A DNA stretch of 64,000 bases from the NCBI GenBank assembly GCA_019055375.1, contig JAHQIW010001369.1, forward strand, positions 248,001 through 312,000, read 5' to 3'. Each line of letters begins with the position of its first letter. Position 1 is the first letter of the stretch. The stretch is from Parelaphostrongylus tenuis. Its lineage: Eukaryota; Nematoda; Chromadorea; Rhabditida; Metastrongylidae. Made by a program: the position numbers and the translations under genes. The notes under the pieces are model-generated. The model searched no databases and was not told the DNA's origin. It saw only the letters and a program-made list of their open reading frames with translations. Positions 10,510 to 21,929 of this stretch are shown in pieces.

Positions 10510-12350
10510 TGACGTCTAAGAAAAATAATGTTTAACGAGACAGTTACGCGAACTTGCTCAACTCTATGCTTCTAGAGTAGAGCCGGATGAGGGAGCAACA
10601 ACGGTGAATGGACATAATCTTTCAACGGCTACCATGGTCATGGATCTACAAACTAATTCCAAGCCAGAATGACGCAGATTGCTTCTTAGTTTCACATGTA
10701 GTTTTGACTCATGCATGGGCAGTGCTACGGAATTTTCATAAATAAAGTAGTTTTAATGGTCGGAAATATTGGTGGCTTTCTTGAAGCCTCTCAGTGACTT
10801 GAGATGAGATAAAATATTGGAGGATAAAAATCTTCAGTCTTCTACGATCAGCTTTTGAATTCAGCAAAGGCAGAATGACGTTTACAAATGAGTGAATTTC
10901 ACACTAGGCAGGAGCCGCAATGATAAAAGTTTAACGTTACATACTTGGTTGCGCGACACCACCGAAGGTCAGTCACATGTCACATTTTCTAGAGGTCCGC
11001 AAATGTTAGTAGTCTTGTTTATAGAAAGCTCTCTTCCATAGAAACCAACATTAATCTGAAAACTTAGGAACGCTTCATTATCAGGTTTATTTAAATGACT
11101 CATCTTCGTTCACATTGCATCTATTAACCGCAAATGTCTTTCAAACGTTTTACGTATGCAGTTGAATGCTGGTCGAGTAGATATTACCTCGAACTCCGCG
11201 ATAGATGTGTTAAAGCGTGGTGTGTATTTCAGGGAGATAATGGAACTCAGACAAATAAGTGTTGAGTCCGAGGTGGAATCGATCCAAAAAATTCAACTCG
11301 ATTAACATTCAATAGTATTTACAGAATACGATTGAAAATTCTCAGGTTGCGGTACAATCCTACACATAAATCGCAGGACCTACGTGGGTTATAAATCCGA
11401 AAAAAAGTAGGTGAAGGCAGACAATGATGAACTTGTTAATTATGCATAAAGAATAGCACTCTAGACACGTTCACCACATAAGCATGCTGTTTTTAATAAA
11501 AGAACTGCTCAGACAGCAATGTAGCGGGTGATCCCATAATTTCTATCGCGCACGACCCGCCCCTTTTTCTGGAAGTTGGCTGGACCTTAGTGCCATATCC
11601 GCTGTTTGGCCCTGATGGTGATTGATGAATTATCTAATCTTTCGTGCTCTGAAGTTGCACCTGCGGGCGGAGAATTTCGAAGACTACAATTAGCTCAAAA
11701 GTAATCTCACAGACTTCTCTGGTCTTCAATTTTATTCTTTTTAAAAGGAAGACATGCAATCTTTGCTGAAAAATTAGTTGAAAATTATTGATCATGATGG
11801 AGATTATATTTTTGAGACTCATTTTTTTAAAATAACAACTGATTTGTCAAGGGCGTCGAAATACGAAGGAGATCATGGGAGATCCTAATAAGTGACGACA
11901 ACTGCATTTACGATGATTAAAGTGAAAAAATTGTGTTCTTCAGAAAGAACGTGCAAAATTAGAGGCTCACATTAGGTGCCCGCCATTTTTCCCGTTCTTC
12001 TTGTTCTGAAACTGTTGGAGCAAGTGGCCTTTTTCTAGATTCCATTTCCCTTGTCCTAGACTTTAACAATTACCTGTCACATCTTATTGTAGAAATATAA
12101 AAGATACCTAGAAATTCAATATTCAACGACCTCCAAAATAAAACTCACGACCTCTCTTTACCAGCAGATGGAATAAAGTAAAAGCAAACGTGAAATAGTT
12201 TCTAGATCAGTAATCCAACGTGGAATTGTTTCTTATAAATGATTGCAAGTTTGAGTCAATGAGAACTTAACAGTCAGAAAATTAGAATTCTAGGAAAGAT
12301 TAGCAATTGTCGTCACGTTCTTCGTCACCTGGGTGAATTTTAAGAATTCT
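10510..12350. other. Long non-coding stretch, possibly intronic
   Basis: No coding-like frame, SINE, hairpin or RNA gene was recognised. If the segments at 9.7-10.5 kb and 12.36-12.57 kb belong to one gene, this would be intron. Confidence 0.35.
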
Positions 12351-12354
12351 GGAA

Positions 12355-12575
12355 TTTGTTATTGCCAGCTCTTTCGGCACGACCGCTGATGGAAAGCAAT
12401 GCCACGTTGGTCGTTTCCAGGATAGTCGACAACGATCCGCAGACGGAGCACGTTATCTTCACAATGTTTTAGTTCCGTAATAAAGCTTGGAGTTTTACCG
12501 TCGCAACATTGATTTGTGTAGAATGAACCATCCCGGCCGTTTATATATAACTCCTCAAAACAATGATAGTCCGAT
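12355..12575 (-). CDS. Possible exon, unrecognised
   Basis: The minus strand reads ELYINGRDGSFYTNQCCDGK, then ...ELKHCEDNVLRLRIVV and ends RSCRKSWQ with TAA at about 12358. A possible acceptor (TTTTGAG) precedes it. Cysteines and a balanced composition make it more gene-like than its surroundings. It may belong with the exon-like segments at 9.7-10.5 kb, although the stop suggests a C-terminal exon. No family was recognised. Confidence 0.3.
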
Positions 12576-12769
12576 AAAATGATAACATGTTTGAGCATGT
12601 TATGAGACCTGTGGTACAACACTTATACAGTGCTAAACAGGCGCCTGTTTCTACTTTTTAAGCACACACATACTCAACAATGAATTATAACGAGCTAAAA
12701 CCTTTCTCACTGGTCATGCATCGATTTTACATGCTTTACTAATTTTTTACTTTAGTATATTTTAAGATG

Positions 12770-12945
12770 GTTTCCTGGACTTTGTTTAGATCCTATCTCT
12801 CAAGTAACTTTATTGAGACTGCGTATAGGTAGTTGTGGGAGTCCATCAATATATCAAAGACATCCTTATCCGTCCGCCAGGTTCCGATGGGTATCCTTCT
12901 CCATACCAAAAAGTTTCGCACCATGAGCTCGAATCTTTTTACACT
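12770..12945 (-). mobile_element. tRNA-derived SINE (family A) fragment
   Basis: Matches the body of the SINE at 24385-24620 (shared 'gatggtttcct', 'gactgcgt(a/t)(t/a)a', 'cccatcaa/gc'), in the same orientation. The tRNA-like head is mostly lost. Confidence 0.45.
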
Positions 12946-12959
12946 ATTGTAGAACTATC

Positions 12960-13580
12960 AATCTCAGAAGTTATGAGGAGGTAGGGCGACGAGAATGTGC
13001 TCAAGGCCACGTAATGCTCAAGTGCGAAGGAGCAATCCACTTTCAAAAACTATTCATGCTCAATCCCACAGTAATTTATGCCTACAAAACATTAATGTAA
13101 CCAGGTGCAGGTACAGCTCTATAGCTAACTTTTTGTAGTCTATCGAATGTCATCTGGTTGTTGCAGCTGCAAGAAAAATTAAGCCTAATAGATACTGAAT
13201 AAAAAGTCTTGATCATCACAAAAATTGTAAAATTAGGAAATGTACTTTCTTAAAAGGCGTATTTCACACCACGTATTATTCGTTCCCTTTGTGTAAACTG
13301 TCTTCGCAGATCCACTTTCGAAAGTGGTTCTGAGCAAACTGAGTTTCGGCGATCTCTCTTTCGTAGAGACAGAAAATACTATTAAGTGTACAAATATGAC
13401 ACCTCCGTTTTCCACGGTTCAAATATATTGAAGCTGATACAAATATAATATCCATCATTGACAATATAACATTTTCTCAATTTCTGGTTAATTTGTGAAT
13501 AACACCGAAGAAAAATGTTATAGGAAAAATTACTAAGATTATTTCGTTAAGTTTTCTGAGAAAAATGGTAAACATTTTTA
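12960..13580. other. Non-coding, nothing recognised
   Basis: Short minus-strand frames at 13233-13464 overlap each other in different frames and show no domain. No structured repeat was seen. Confidence 0.35.
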
Positions 13581-13589
13581 ATTTGTTGA

Positions 13590-14100
13590 TTTGTACTTTG
13601 AATTTAATAATTTCACGTGGTAATCTGACGGTGCATCATGGGGTAGTAAAGCGGATATGACAAAATTCTTGAAAATTTTTTACCACAACTCTCTTGAGTT
13701 GTTTTCGATCGGATTGCGACATAAAGTCGAGCGCTATCACGCAGCAAAATCACTTTGTCGTGTCTTCCAGCCAATTACGAGCGTTTCATTTGCAATTCAT
13801 GGTTAGATTTGGTTAAGTGCTCTTGATATAGTGCTGCGTTAACCGTTTCACTAGATTCCAAAATCTCGTAGTAAAGGACGCTTTTGTGATTCCCCCAAAT
13901 GCACATCAAAACCTTTCCGTGAATATTCCATTTTGCTGTTGATTTTGCTGATTATCCGGGGTCAGCCCATGATTGTTTACGCCTTGGATTTATATAGAAA
14001 AATCCATTTTTTGACTCTGATCACTATGCGGTGCAAAAAAAAAGTCTTACTTTTGGTTAGAGGCGCTTTTCTTCGGATTAAACGTCAAATGTAAAGCTTC
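13590..14100 (-). mobile_element. Decayed mariner transposon (transposase catalytic region)
   Basis: The minus-strand translation, with stops and shifts, shows mariner transposase landmarks in order: KKWIFLYKSK (the D-E-K-W-x-x-Y region) near 14020, KMEYSRKGFDVHLGES near 13920, KRPLLRDFGI near 13870, and finally SALLPHDAPSDYH at 13650-13610, the 'P-(H/Y)-x-P-x-x-(A)-P-S-D-Y-(H/F)' box that holds the third catalytic aspartate. There are many stops, so it is inactive. Terminal inverted repeats were not located. Confidence 0.75.
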
Positions 14101-14179
14101 CCGCAAATGACGTTTTTCGAGCACAAAAGCGTCGTCTTTAGAGTCTTATAAAAATCGTTGAATGAAATACTTTGTGTTC

Positions 14180-15500
14180 AAAAACATATATGTGGATATA
14201 GTTTCAAAGCATTTTCAAACATAAAAAAATCTGTGTATTTTATTTTTACTATCATTACAAGAGAAATAAGAAAACGACGGAGTCATATTTGTACACCTAA
14301 TTTATCATAGCATATTTGATTGTTTACTTGGTTAGTGCTTGCTATAAGGAGTGAAAATCTGATGCGAAATCATTTCAGTAGTCGAGCTATCATATGATAT
14401 TTCACCACTAAGCTGCTTAAATGGGAGCTGTTCATGAGCTTCATAGAACAGTAAAATAAGGTAGTAAAGTAAGTATAAAAGTGCGATTTTATCATTTTGA
14501 ATAAAGCATGTGGCAGGAAAAATCTGAAAAAGTTTTATGAATTTGCTTGATCAAAAAATGAGAACGAAGATTCTGGGTGATCAATTACCACATTGCGAAT
14601 CACACACATATTGTAGTGTCCACATGCGATCAACAGTTCATTAGATTCGGCTCTTCAAAAGTGCTTTTTCTCGCTTGTAGTTTCTTTTCTTTTTGTTCTT
14701 CTTCTAAAAAGTGAACAGTAGAGCGACTGCCTCTGAAATCAGGTGAGCCCTACTGTTCTCGTACTTCGAGGGAGATTTTTGAAATGATTTTTGTGCACAT
14801 AGGCCATTACTTTAGTTATACGCTCCATTTAGACGGTGTGAATTGGGCTTAATACGTCGTATTGTGTTCACCCTATGATGAGATAACACAGCCACGTTCA
14901 ACTTGTTGTTACATCAATATGGCACAAAAATTTGAACGATGGCTGTAGGAAATCACAATTTTTTTCCCTACTCTTAACAAGCATGCGTGCCAGCGCAATA
15001 AAAAGGGCTTTTGATGGAAAAATTCAAAATGCATCTAAAGAAGAACAGGTGAACCCGTTTGTCCCACTAGAAAATAAATAACTGATGAACATGAAACCAG
15101 TGTATTTTACTGATTGTTTAACTTTTTAAGAGCATGAAGAATCGTGAAGTTCTCTACTCATTACTTTGATGAGAAACGAAATACATGATCGACAAGTTTT
15201 TTCACTCTCGTGATTGTCCAAGACCGTTTCCTATAAACCTCGTTATTAATTAAATAGCTTACTACTTTCTTGATGAACAGGCACGAGTTTGGTGACAACG
15301 AAATCTATTTATTACAATATTGGCTGACATTTCTGGCGTTTTACCTTCTTGAAACCCCCAAAAGGTCAAATTGTATTCAGTTTACTTGGTCAAACACTTC
15401 CATAACTTCAGAACAAAAGGCGATGCGCAAATCCTCTTCGATGAGCAGACAAGAGGTAAAATCAAAGATTATGTACTAAGTTTCCTCAGCTTAAGTTGGG
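14180..15500. other. Non-coding, nothing recognised
   Basis: AT-rich sequence with one short plus-strand frame (15270-15479) of no recognisable content. Confidence 0.35.
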
Positions 15501-15514
15501 AAGGCGTTCGTCTG

Positions 15515-15905
15515 AGTAAGAGGTTGAAGAAAAAGTTCTGAGAAAATGCTTGTAACTTTTGTGAGTTTCGGCCATTTTATGTGTTTTCGGGCTCATTTGA
15601 AAGCCTGCCTTCTCCCAGTTTGATCGACATATAATTTAACCACCTATTCCAAGATGGAGTTAGCAACTGAGCCCCAAGCCAGATTGATGCGTTCACTTGC
15701 CACCGCTGCATTTGAACCATACAGCCATTCTTGCGTAATCAACAACCTAATTTGCTCGCTTGTCAACTACGTCTTGAAATATGTAGATAAATTTTAGACC
15801 AATTAACGCGGGAGATGAGGGGCTTTCAAGTAAGCCCAAAACACAAAAAATGGCCGGCACTCAAAAAAGTTAAAAGCATTTTCTCAGAACTTTTTAACCA
15901 ACCTA
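15515..15905. mobile_element. Foldback element with arms of about 95 bp
   Basis: The left arm (15515-15612: 'aaaaagttctgagaaaatgc' ... 'gggctcatttgaaagcc') is the imperfect reverse complement of the right arm (15812-15905: 'ggctttcaagtaagcccaaa' ... 'gcattttctcagaacttttt'). The loop of about 200 bp has no open frame of note. The layout is that of a non-autonomous foldback DNA transposon. Confidence 0.65.
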
Positions 15906-15909
15906 TTAG

Positions 15910-17180
15910 ATGGTGCATTTGACCTTTCAAGGATCTGAAGAGTGAGAAACCGCCCAGACGTTCTTCACTGTATTGTATTGATTGAATTTCTTTGCTAACG
16001 CCACAACTGCACTGTTCATGAATCATTCTTTGAGTCCAACCGATATTTCATCAAATCCAGCAAGCACACTAAAGACTTATAAGTACGAAATAAGAATTGA
16101 GGACTATCATTTAGACTTGATATAACTGAGTAAAAGAAATCTAAGTCAAGAAGATACAATTTAATGTGCTAACTATTCGCAAGTGGTAAAATGTCATCTG
16201 CGAAGGGAGGAAAAAGCGCTGCTCTCTTTTTGCAATAAAATAACTGAAAGATTTAGGCTGGGAACGGTGCACAGGGTTGGTGAACAGTATGGAACACAGC
16301 GAAGAAAAGATCTTGACACATTAGGCGTCTCACAAAGACAAAAACATTTTCCACACATTGTTGTGAGCAAGGCTTATGCTTAGGCCAAAGTCCTGTTCAC
16401 TCTGGACCTATGCAGGCTACTATTTCTTGTTTGTTACTATGATATATCACCAAACGACAGTACGGTTAGCAAGAGGAAGTGATCTATAGTTCGTGCCAAG
16501 TCTATTCAGGCCTTTCTGCTCAGTTTTTTACCTATTTCTTTTTGTTCCCATTCCATGATAGCTGCTATTCTTGCTATAATTAAGAAGAGAAACAACATCG
16601 AAAGACGCAATATCGCACTTTGTGCGAATCCCGGCACTTCCATTATTTAATTAAGTTTTACAAATATTTCATCTACAAAGCAGTCCATGTTTTGCCTGGG
16701 CATCAGTTGTTGTTTTGGACTGTTCACCTTCACGAAAATGATGAATTTTTCATAGACTATTCTTAGAATTCTGAGATAACCGTGTTAGAGTGTCTTCACA
16801 ACTTCACCATACCAGGCGCCTTCAAATCTTAGAAGAAGCGAGGCAGTGGTCTACACGGTCGGTACCGATTTTTTTGGACCTGAAGAATAAGCGGAAAGGA
16901 GTTGTTGAATTGATGAGGGACAGACCTTGAAACTTACGCATGCTAAACGCCACTAAACAACACCTATTTTAGGTGTTCATTTCAGTTTCAGTTTCATCTG
17001 TTCCTTGATAGTTAGTGGTCAAAAATTGAATTTTGAACGACTTATAAAACAGACCATAAGAATAATATGACAACTGGAGGTTTAGAGGAGGAATGAGGCG
17101 AATAGAGCTATACAAGAGACTGTCCTATCCTCATAAGAAATCGTATTGTTTCACCAAATTCTTGTGCAGCGTGAGTCATG
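15910..17180. other. Non-coding, nothing recognised
   Basis: The frame at 16183-16383 has no domain. No repeat or RNA motif was identified. Confidence 0.35.
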
Positions 17181-17186
17181 TCCAAA

Positions 17187-17480
17187 TTATGATAAATTGA
17201 GCATAATCGTTTCATTATAGCAAGTAGCAATGAAATTATGGTGATGTATGGAGCAAAGTAAATCCTGTGACGTTAATAACAAAAGAATCAAAAAGAAATG
17301 ATTAGGAAGGAGTGCGACTACATTGATGGTGGTCTCATTTTTGATGTAATTAGTCGTCATCTGTTGTAGTAACTCACAATCATTCGGATCTCCTATCACA
17401 GTCTTTGTTGATGATGGAAGAGGTGTTGACAAGATGAAAAGTTCCATCCGTCTCTGCTTCGAGGCAAAGACTATCAAACT
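17187..17480 (-). pseudogene. Dynamin/Mx-like GTPase exon with altered G3 motif
   Basis: The minus strand reads ELFILSTPLPSSTKTVIGDP, then NDCELLQQMTTNYIKNETTI, then NVVALLPNH. This follows the dynamin-superfamily pattern: a hydrophobic strand, D-L-P-G (G3), T-K/R-x-x-x-G-D-Q-P, D-I-E, a helix ending in (K/R)-Y-I, then E-T-I-N-L-V-V-(V)-P-x-N. Here the G3 D-x-x-G has become PLPSS, which should abolish GTP hydrolysis. Together with the broken P-loop region upstream (20.5-20.7 kb), this suggests a degenerate gene. A divergent living paralogue is possible. Confidence 0.5.
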
Positions 17481-18079
17481 GGAAGGTTTGAGGTATTGGT
17501 GGAGTTTCAGTAATGCTCTGGCATGCCATTCTATCCATTAAATGTTATGCTAAGAAATCGCTCTGAAAGCCTTTTGACCAACCCATATTTTATCAGAAGC
17601 ACAATGCATCTTACGATCGATGAAGAAGAAGCATGAATATGTTGCCACTATTACAAGCTTAAGGATGTACACATCTGGGAAATACCTGTCGATTGATGAA
17701 TCCCTCATAATATCGTCGCAAAATCCTAAAATGATATATAATTTTTTACAATTTCGTTCAAATAAGCAGTTTATATAGTTGAAATAACTTTTATAACCGC
17801 AAATAAATGAGTCATTTTCTTGAGCGGTAGCTAATAAAACTTTGCAAAATTGTGTTTTACGTCAACTACATCAGTCAGAGTTCTAATATAACATCAAAAA
17901 CAGTGACAGATTTGGCATATGTGACAACATCATAGTGGTTTCCCCTAATTTTGAAGTGAAAAAATCACTCAGAATTATCAAATTCAACTTTTCAGCTCCG
18001 TAACAAAAATGACTCTCAAGATATAATTTTAGAACAATAATAAAAGAACATGCTTTAAAAGTGTACAAAGCATATTGCG

Positions 18080-18317
18080 TCAGTTAGATGTTAGATGCGC
18101 GTTCCAATAGATCTTGGAATAATCCGATTCAAATTTGGCGCCATTTCCGTTCAGAGTGCGCGTCGACTGGTCCACGAGCTGTACGCCATCTGATCTGCTT
18201 ATCGATAGCGGTGGCCTAATGCCGTTGCGCGGTCCTGTTACTAGTCCCACTGCCCTTTTTACATTTTTACATAACTCCTTTTTTCCCAATTCAGTCTATA
18301 AGATTTTTTTCAGGTGA
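18080..18317. repeat. Unassigned repeat-like segment open in two frames
   Basis: Both strands are open for about 60-70 codons (minus 18080-18289; plus 18135-18317). Local GC is higher than in the neighbourhood. No domain was recognised. The overlapping frames and base composition suggest part of a transposable element rather than a host exon. Confidence 0.3.
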
Positions 18318-18559
18318 GTGCTCGAGTGTTTATTTTTCATCGAAAACTTGTGTGCTCTAATGTAGAGCATGACAGTTTACTTTTCTAGTTGGTTTACTCA
18401 AGCGATCGATATGCACACTCTGCATTGTGTTTTCAGCAAGAATTTCGAAGCATAACGTGGCACTCGTATAGTATGCCACGTCCTGTAGATTGAAACGTTT
18501 GTGTTTGATCTCTTCGGATCAAATGTCACTCGGTCACGCAGCAAAACGTCGGATCTCCT

Positions 18560-18670
18560 ATTGATGCCTCTACGTACAGCAAAGGCAAGTGTTAGTTTTG
18601 GCTTTAATTTTCTTTTTTTTTTGCGCTGCCATGTCTTTTAGAAATATTTTTTATAGAACACTAGAGTGCA
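18560..18670 (+). repeat. Dispersed repeat, also at 28770-28880
   Basis: The two copies share 'gcaaaggcaagtgttagttt' / 'gctaaggcaagtgtcagttt', then 'tggctt(t/c)aattt', a 'gcgct' phrase and a 'tatagaacactag/tacagaacagtag' end. Function unknown. Confidence 0.5.
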
Positions 18671-19149
18671 GTTTTCCTTTATTCACCGCAGTTCAAGCCC
18701 TCATTGATAACACATCTCTTCTTTGTTTTCTCAGCTTGGGTAGTCATTAAATAGCTTAAATGTTCAAATTTTTGGAAATTTACTTCATTTCTAAAATGGT
18801 CTTCCAAGTGCGTTGTAACAGCATAGATAAAATAATGCTTCCATTCAACCTTCATCATTTTACAAAGCTTTTTCTTTAGACTTTTAGCAACCAGTCGAAA
18901 GCACAAACATCAGCAACTCTAATAATGTATATGGTTCTCAAAAAGAACTTCTTAGTGCGCTGTAGCAGCATAAAGAAAGTTAAATTACTCGCAGCACGAC
19001 ATTGGCACCAAATCACCGTGCTTTACCGATATGCAGATAGGATTTCTCAAACTATCCCTAAGCCAGCAGGTTTTTGCGATGTCAAATTTGCGAAACCCAA
19101 TGTTCTTTTCCTCCTTACAACACATTAAGAGGTCTTTTTCGAAAACCAA

Positions 19150-19330
19150 ATACATCACCGGAATTGTTGATGTTCGAGCTATCGAATGGTTACTAGAAAT
19201 CTGAAGGAAAAGCTTTGTTCAGCAGCAAATGATTTGATAAGAAGCATCGTTTTATTCTTGCTGTCACAGCGCACTAAGAGGCCATTAAAATAGAAGACAT
19301 TTTTAAATTTTAAATGACTATTCAAGCTTT
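19150..19330 (+). repeat. Dispersed 'gctatcgaatg' repeat
   Basis: The core phrase is 'gagctatcgaatg(g/a)tta(c/t)t', followed by 'tctgaa(g/t)gaaaagct' and 'ttcagc'. The same phrase recurs near 22175, 22330, 22490, 23305, 26120, 26440, 26580 and 35490, in places as short tandem runs. It is the arm sequence of the long-TIR element family best preserved at 34312-35056 and 62579-63236. Confidence 0.55.
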
Positions 19331-19789
19331 GAAAACACCCTAAAACACTTTTTTCTCATGAGGCCGAACTGGAGGCTGATAGCCAAAAAATACTAAGTCT
19401 TTTCTTTATATTACGAACTGTTTGGCTTACAGTCTCTTTCTGTGAATTGCGCTCGTATTTCCTTTTATCCAACATAGCATTTTCACTAGACTACCAGTGA
19501 CCCTTCGGTAGCCTGAGGGATGGAGATTTAAGTACTGAGTTTGGTTTGTAGGAAGACCTTAGTGCGCTGTATTGAGAAGAGGACTACACCTTGCTGTTGC
19601 ACCACATAGTCCGTTTCTTGAATACAGAGTTTTTGGTACTATGACGTAAACTATGGTTTCGTAGAATTTTCATCGTTACAAAACACAGATTCTACATTGG
19701 AGAAATGTTTCTAAGTATAAATAGTACCCCCCTGCCCTAAAAATTACTACTTTTTATTTCGAAAGGTATATCTTTGAGTAAGTGACATA

Positions 19790-19900
19790 TTACAGCCTTT
19801 ATTATACATTTGAATCGCCTGTCTCACAATAATGTGACTCGGAAGCTCATTTTGAACAATGTGCACCTCGTAGAAGAACCTTCTATGGAGGGTCTTAGTA
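19790..19900 (-). pseudogene. Possible dynamin-like exon (weak)
   Basis: The minus strand reads FFYEVHIVQNELPSHIIVRQ, then AIQMYNKGCNMSLTQ, before GTATAC. It is placed between the two dynamin-like segments and could cover the 'F-x-x-V-R-x-E-I' stretch of the GTPase domain, but the match is weak. Confidence 0.22.
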
Positions 19901-20374
19901 TGCGTTGGAGTAAGGCTCGATATAGTTCGCATTGGTCATTATAAAGATTAGCTCTCTAAAAAAGTGCATAAATCTAACCCTAACCCAACTTTTTCTCGAA
20001 TTATCCAACAGTCAGCAATTTATACAATCAGCACCGGTCTACAGCAATTTGTCTTCACCCTTATATCATTGGTTAACAAGCTACTCTTGATACATTGGAT
20101 TTGTAATTAAGACGATTTACAGTCAGCTCCTTCGCTAAATAGTTTGAAAAGTGACGAATTTATTTTTGGGCTTGGTTTCTGAAAAGATTTTGTTATTGCG
20201 CTGTTCCAACGGAGAGAAGGGTAGGAATCGCCTTTGGGGTATTAGCCATCATAGACTTCACGGCGAGTACTGTTAGGGATTATATAGTAGTTTGTGTTAT
20301 AGAAACACCTCTTCGTTACGGTCGGATGAAGTACCACCGAAGAGATTTTCACAGACATTTTTAGTAAAAAAACG

Positions 20375-20446
20375 CCACTATGTCCTAGGAATTCATATTC
20401 TTCAGTTGGAAAACTACACCAGGGGGAATAAATCATTCCTGTCGTC
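20375..20446 (-). pseudogene. Possible dynamin-like exon (weak)
   Basis: After CGACAG, the minus strand reads GMIYSPWCSFPTEEYEFLGH and SGVFLLKM, before GTGAAA. 'E-Y-x-F-L-x-x-x-G' resembles the conserved E-x-x-E-F-L-H-x-x-G-K stretch of dynamin-like proteins. It is supported mainly by position between stronger segments. Confidence 0.25.
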
Positions 20447-20481
20447 TATCTTCTAGGAGTAAAACCACCGTTTTTCACTTA

Positions 20482-20700
20482 CCATTCCTCCGATCGTCAC
20501 AGATATTTCTCCCTTTTGCGATCAATTCCCGAACATCGGGCATGTTCAGTTTGTACAACTCGATTGGTTTCCTGCACCTGAGCATTACGTTGCCTTGAAT
20601 ACCTTCCTCCATCATCAGATAGTAGCAGGACTTCAAGTGACGAAACCTTCTTTGGCCATTCATCAGTTGCCTCCTCATCAGTGTACCCTCATGTTAATTG
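20482..20700 (-). pseudogene. Dynamin/Mx-like segment with broken P-loop
   Basis: The minus strand contains EGIQGNVMLRCRKPIELYKL, which lines up with the dynamin segment R-G-S-G-I-V-T-R-x-P-L-x-L. It ends before a strong donor (GTAAGTG, 20481-20475). Just upstream, a different frame reads WPKKVSSLEVLL where a P-loop G-K-S-S-V-L-E would be expected, implying a frameshift. The switch-I threonine is also replaced. Read with 17187-17480, this suggests a decayed GTPase gene on the minus strand. Confidence 0.35.
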
Positions 20701-20920
20701 GAAAACACACTACAAAACTGGCTTGAGTTGCGGAGGCTTCTCCTACTAGAACATAAGGAGGTCAGATTGACAATTTGTTTACTCGAGCACTTCAGTGGTG
20801 GAGCTCCAAAGCGAGTAAATGCCGCGTGATCCAACAGGAGCAGTGTGGATTACTTATTTGGAGACAGTACGAAATCTAACCTAATGTTCAAGACCTTTCT
20901 ATTAAAATATTTATCTAGGC

Positions 20921-21320
20921 TCAATTCGAGTTACGCCAATAGTTTTTTTTAACACAGTAGTCTCCGGCTCTTTTTTTTAATATAAATAATTCGCAAAAAT
21001 CAACAAGGCCCGTGTGTAAAAAATAAGTAATTCTCCCAATAGCTAGGGAAAAAACTAAGAGCTCTAAACTTCTGCTCGGGTTTGTCAGGCTGAAGAGCGA
21101 AACAAGACCTGTAGTGGAGAGACTACTAGCATTGGTGAAAATGCCGGAAGACATCTTTGGGAAGCAGTTGGGCGGAGAAGGAGGTCCTTGTTTTACTGGT
21201 GGGTGTTCACAACCGCCTGTACGTGGTCACATTGAAGTTACTTGGAGAGGTGGGGATTGAAAGAGGTACAGGAAATTGTTTTGAGGGTATCGGACTAAGA
21301 GAAATTTTCCACTCCCACCG
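20921..21320. repeat. Dispersed repeat and unassigned frames
   Basis: The part at 21165-21310 matches 2470-2600. The frames at 20921-21154 (minus) and 21157-21471 (plus) have no recognisable content and are partly repeat-derived. Confidence 0.4.
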
Positions 21321-21562
21321 GTCGACATCCATATGTCCGATCTACCTGGTTGATGTGCTTTTTTCTTCCAGGACCATCTGTTGTCACCGCTACGCTCAGT
21401 GCAAATCGCAGCTGAAGCTCGATTTTTATTATTTCATTGGAGTTTTTTCACTGTTTTGGAAAGAAATCTAGGGTTTTTTGTGATATTTCGACACATCACG
21501 ATTTTTTCTACACACTCGTATGCTTTTGGTGCAACTATAACGTTTATCGTAATTCATTTATT

Positions 21563-21665
21563 TGACAGCCTCTTGCGATGATGTGATCTCATAGTGTACT
21601 CAATAAAATCTGGGTTCGATCCCGGCTGACGAAAATGTTTTTGCACAACGCTCTACCTCATTGGG
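21563..21665 (+). mobile_element. SINE family C fragment
   Basis: Contains a polymerase III B-box-like 'gggttcgatccc' followed by 'ggctgacgaaaatgtttttg', 'cacaacgctctac' and 'attgggta'. The same tail occurs at 54780-54836. Confidence 0.6.
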
Positions 21666-21929
21666 TATATAACGTTTGTTTTAAACAAATAGCTCTCTTC
21701 TACTGTGAAATTATAGAAATGCTAAATAACTTTCGGCATAATGGAAAACAATGAATAGTTTGTCGGTACTTTTTCCGTATCCGCACCCACATCCGGAATG
21801 CGTACTCTATTATTTCTTAGGGCTTCAATAAACATTCGAGAGCACAAATCTCGAGAATTTGAACGGTGTACGTTAATTCTTGTATAGTTTTTACATTATT
21901 CTGCAATGAAAAATTTTTTAGTTCCCATG

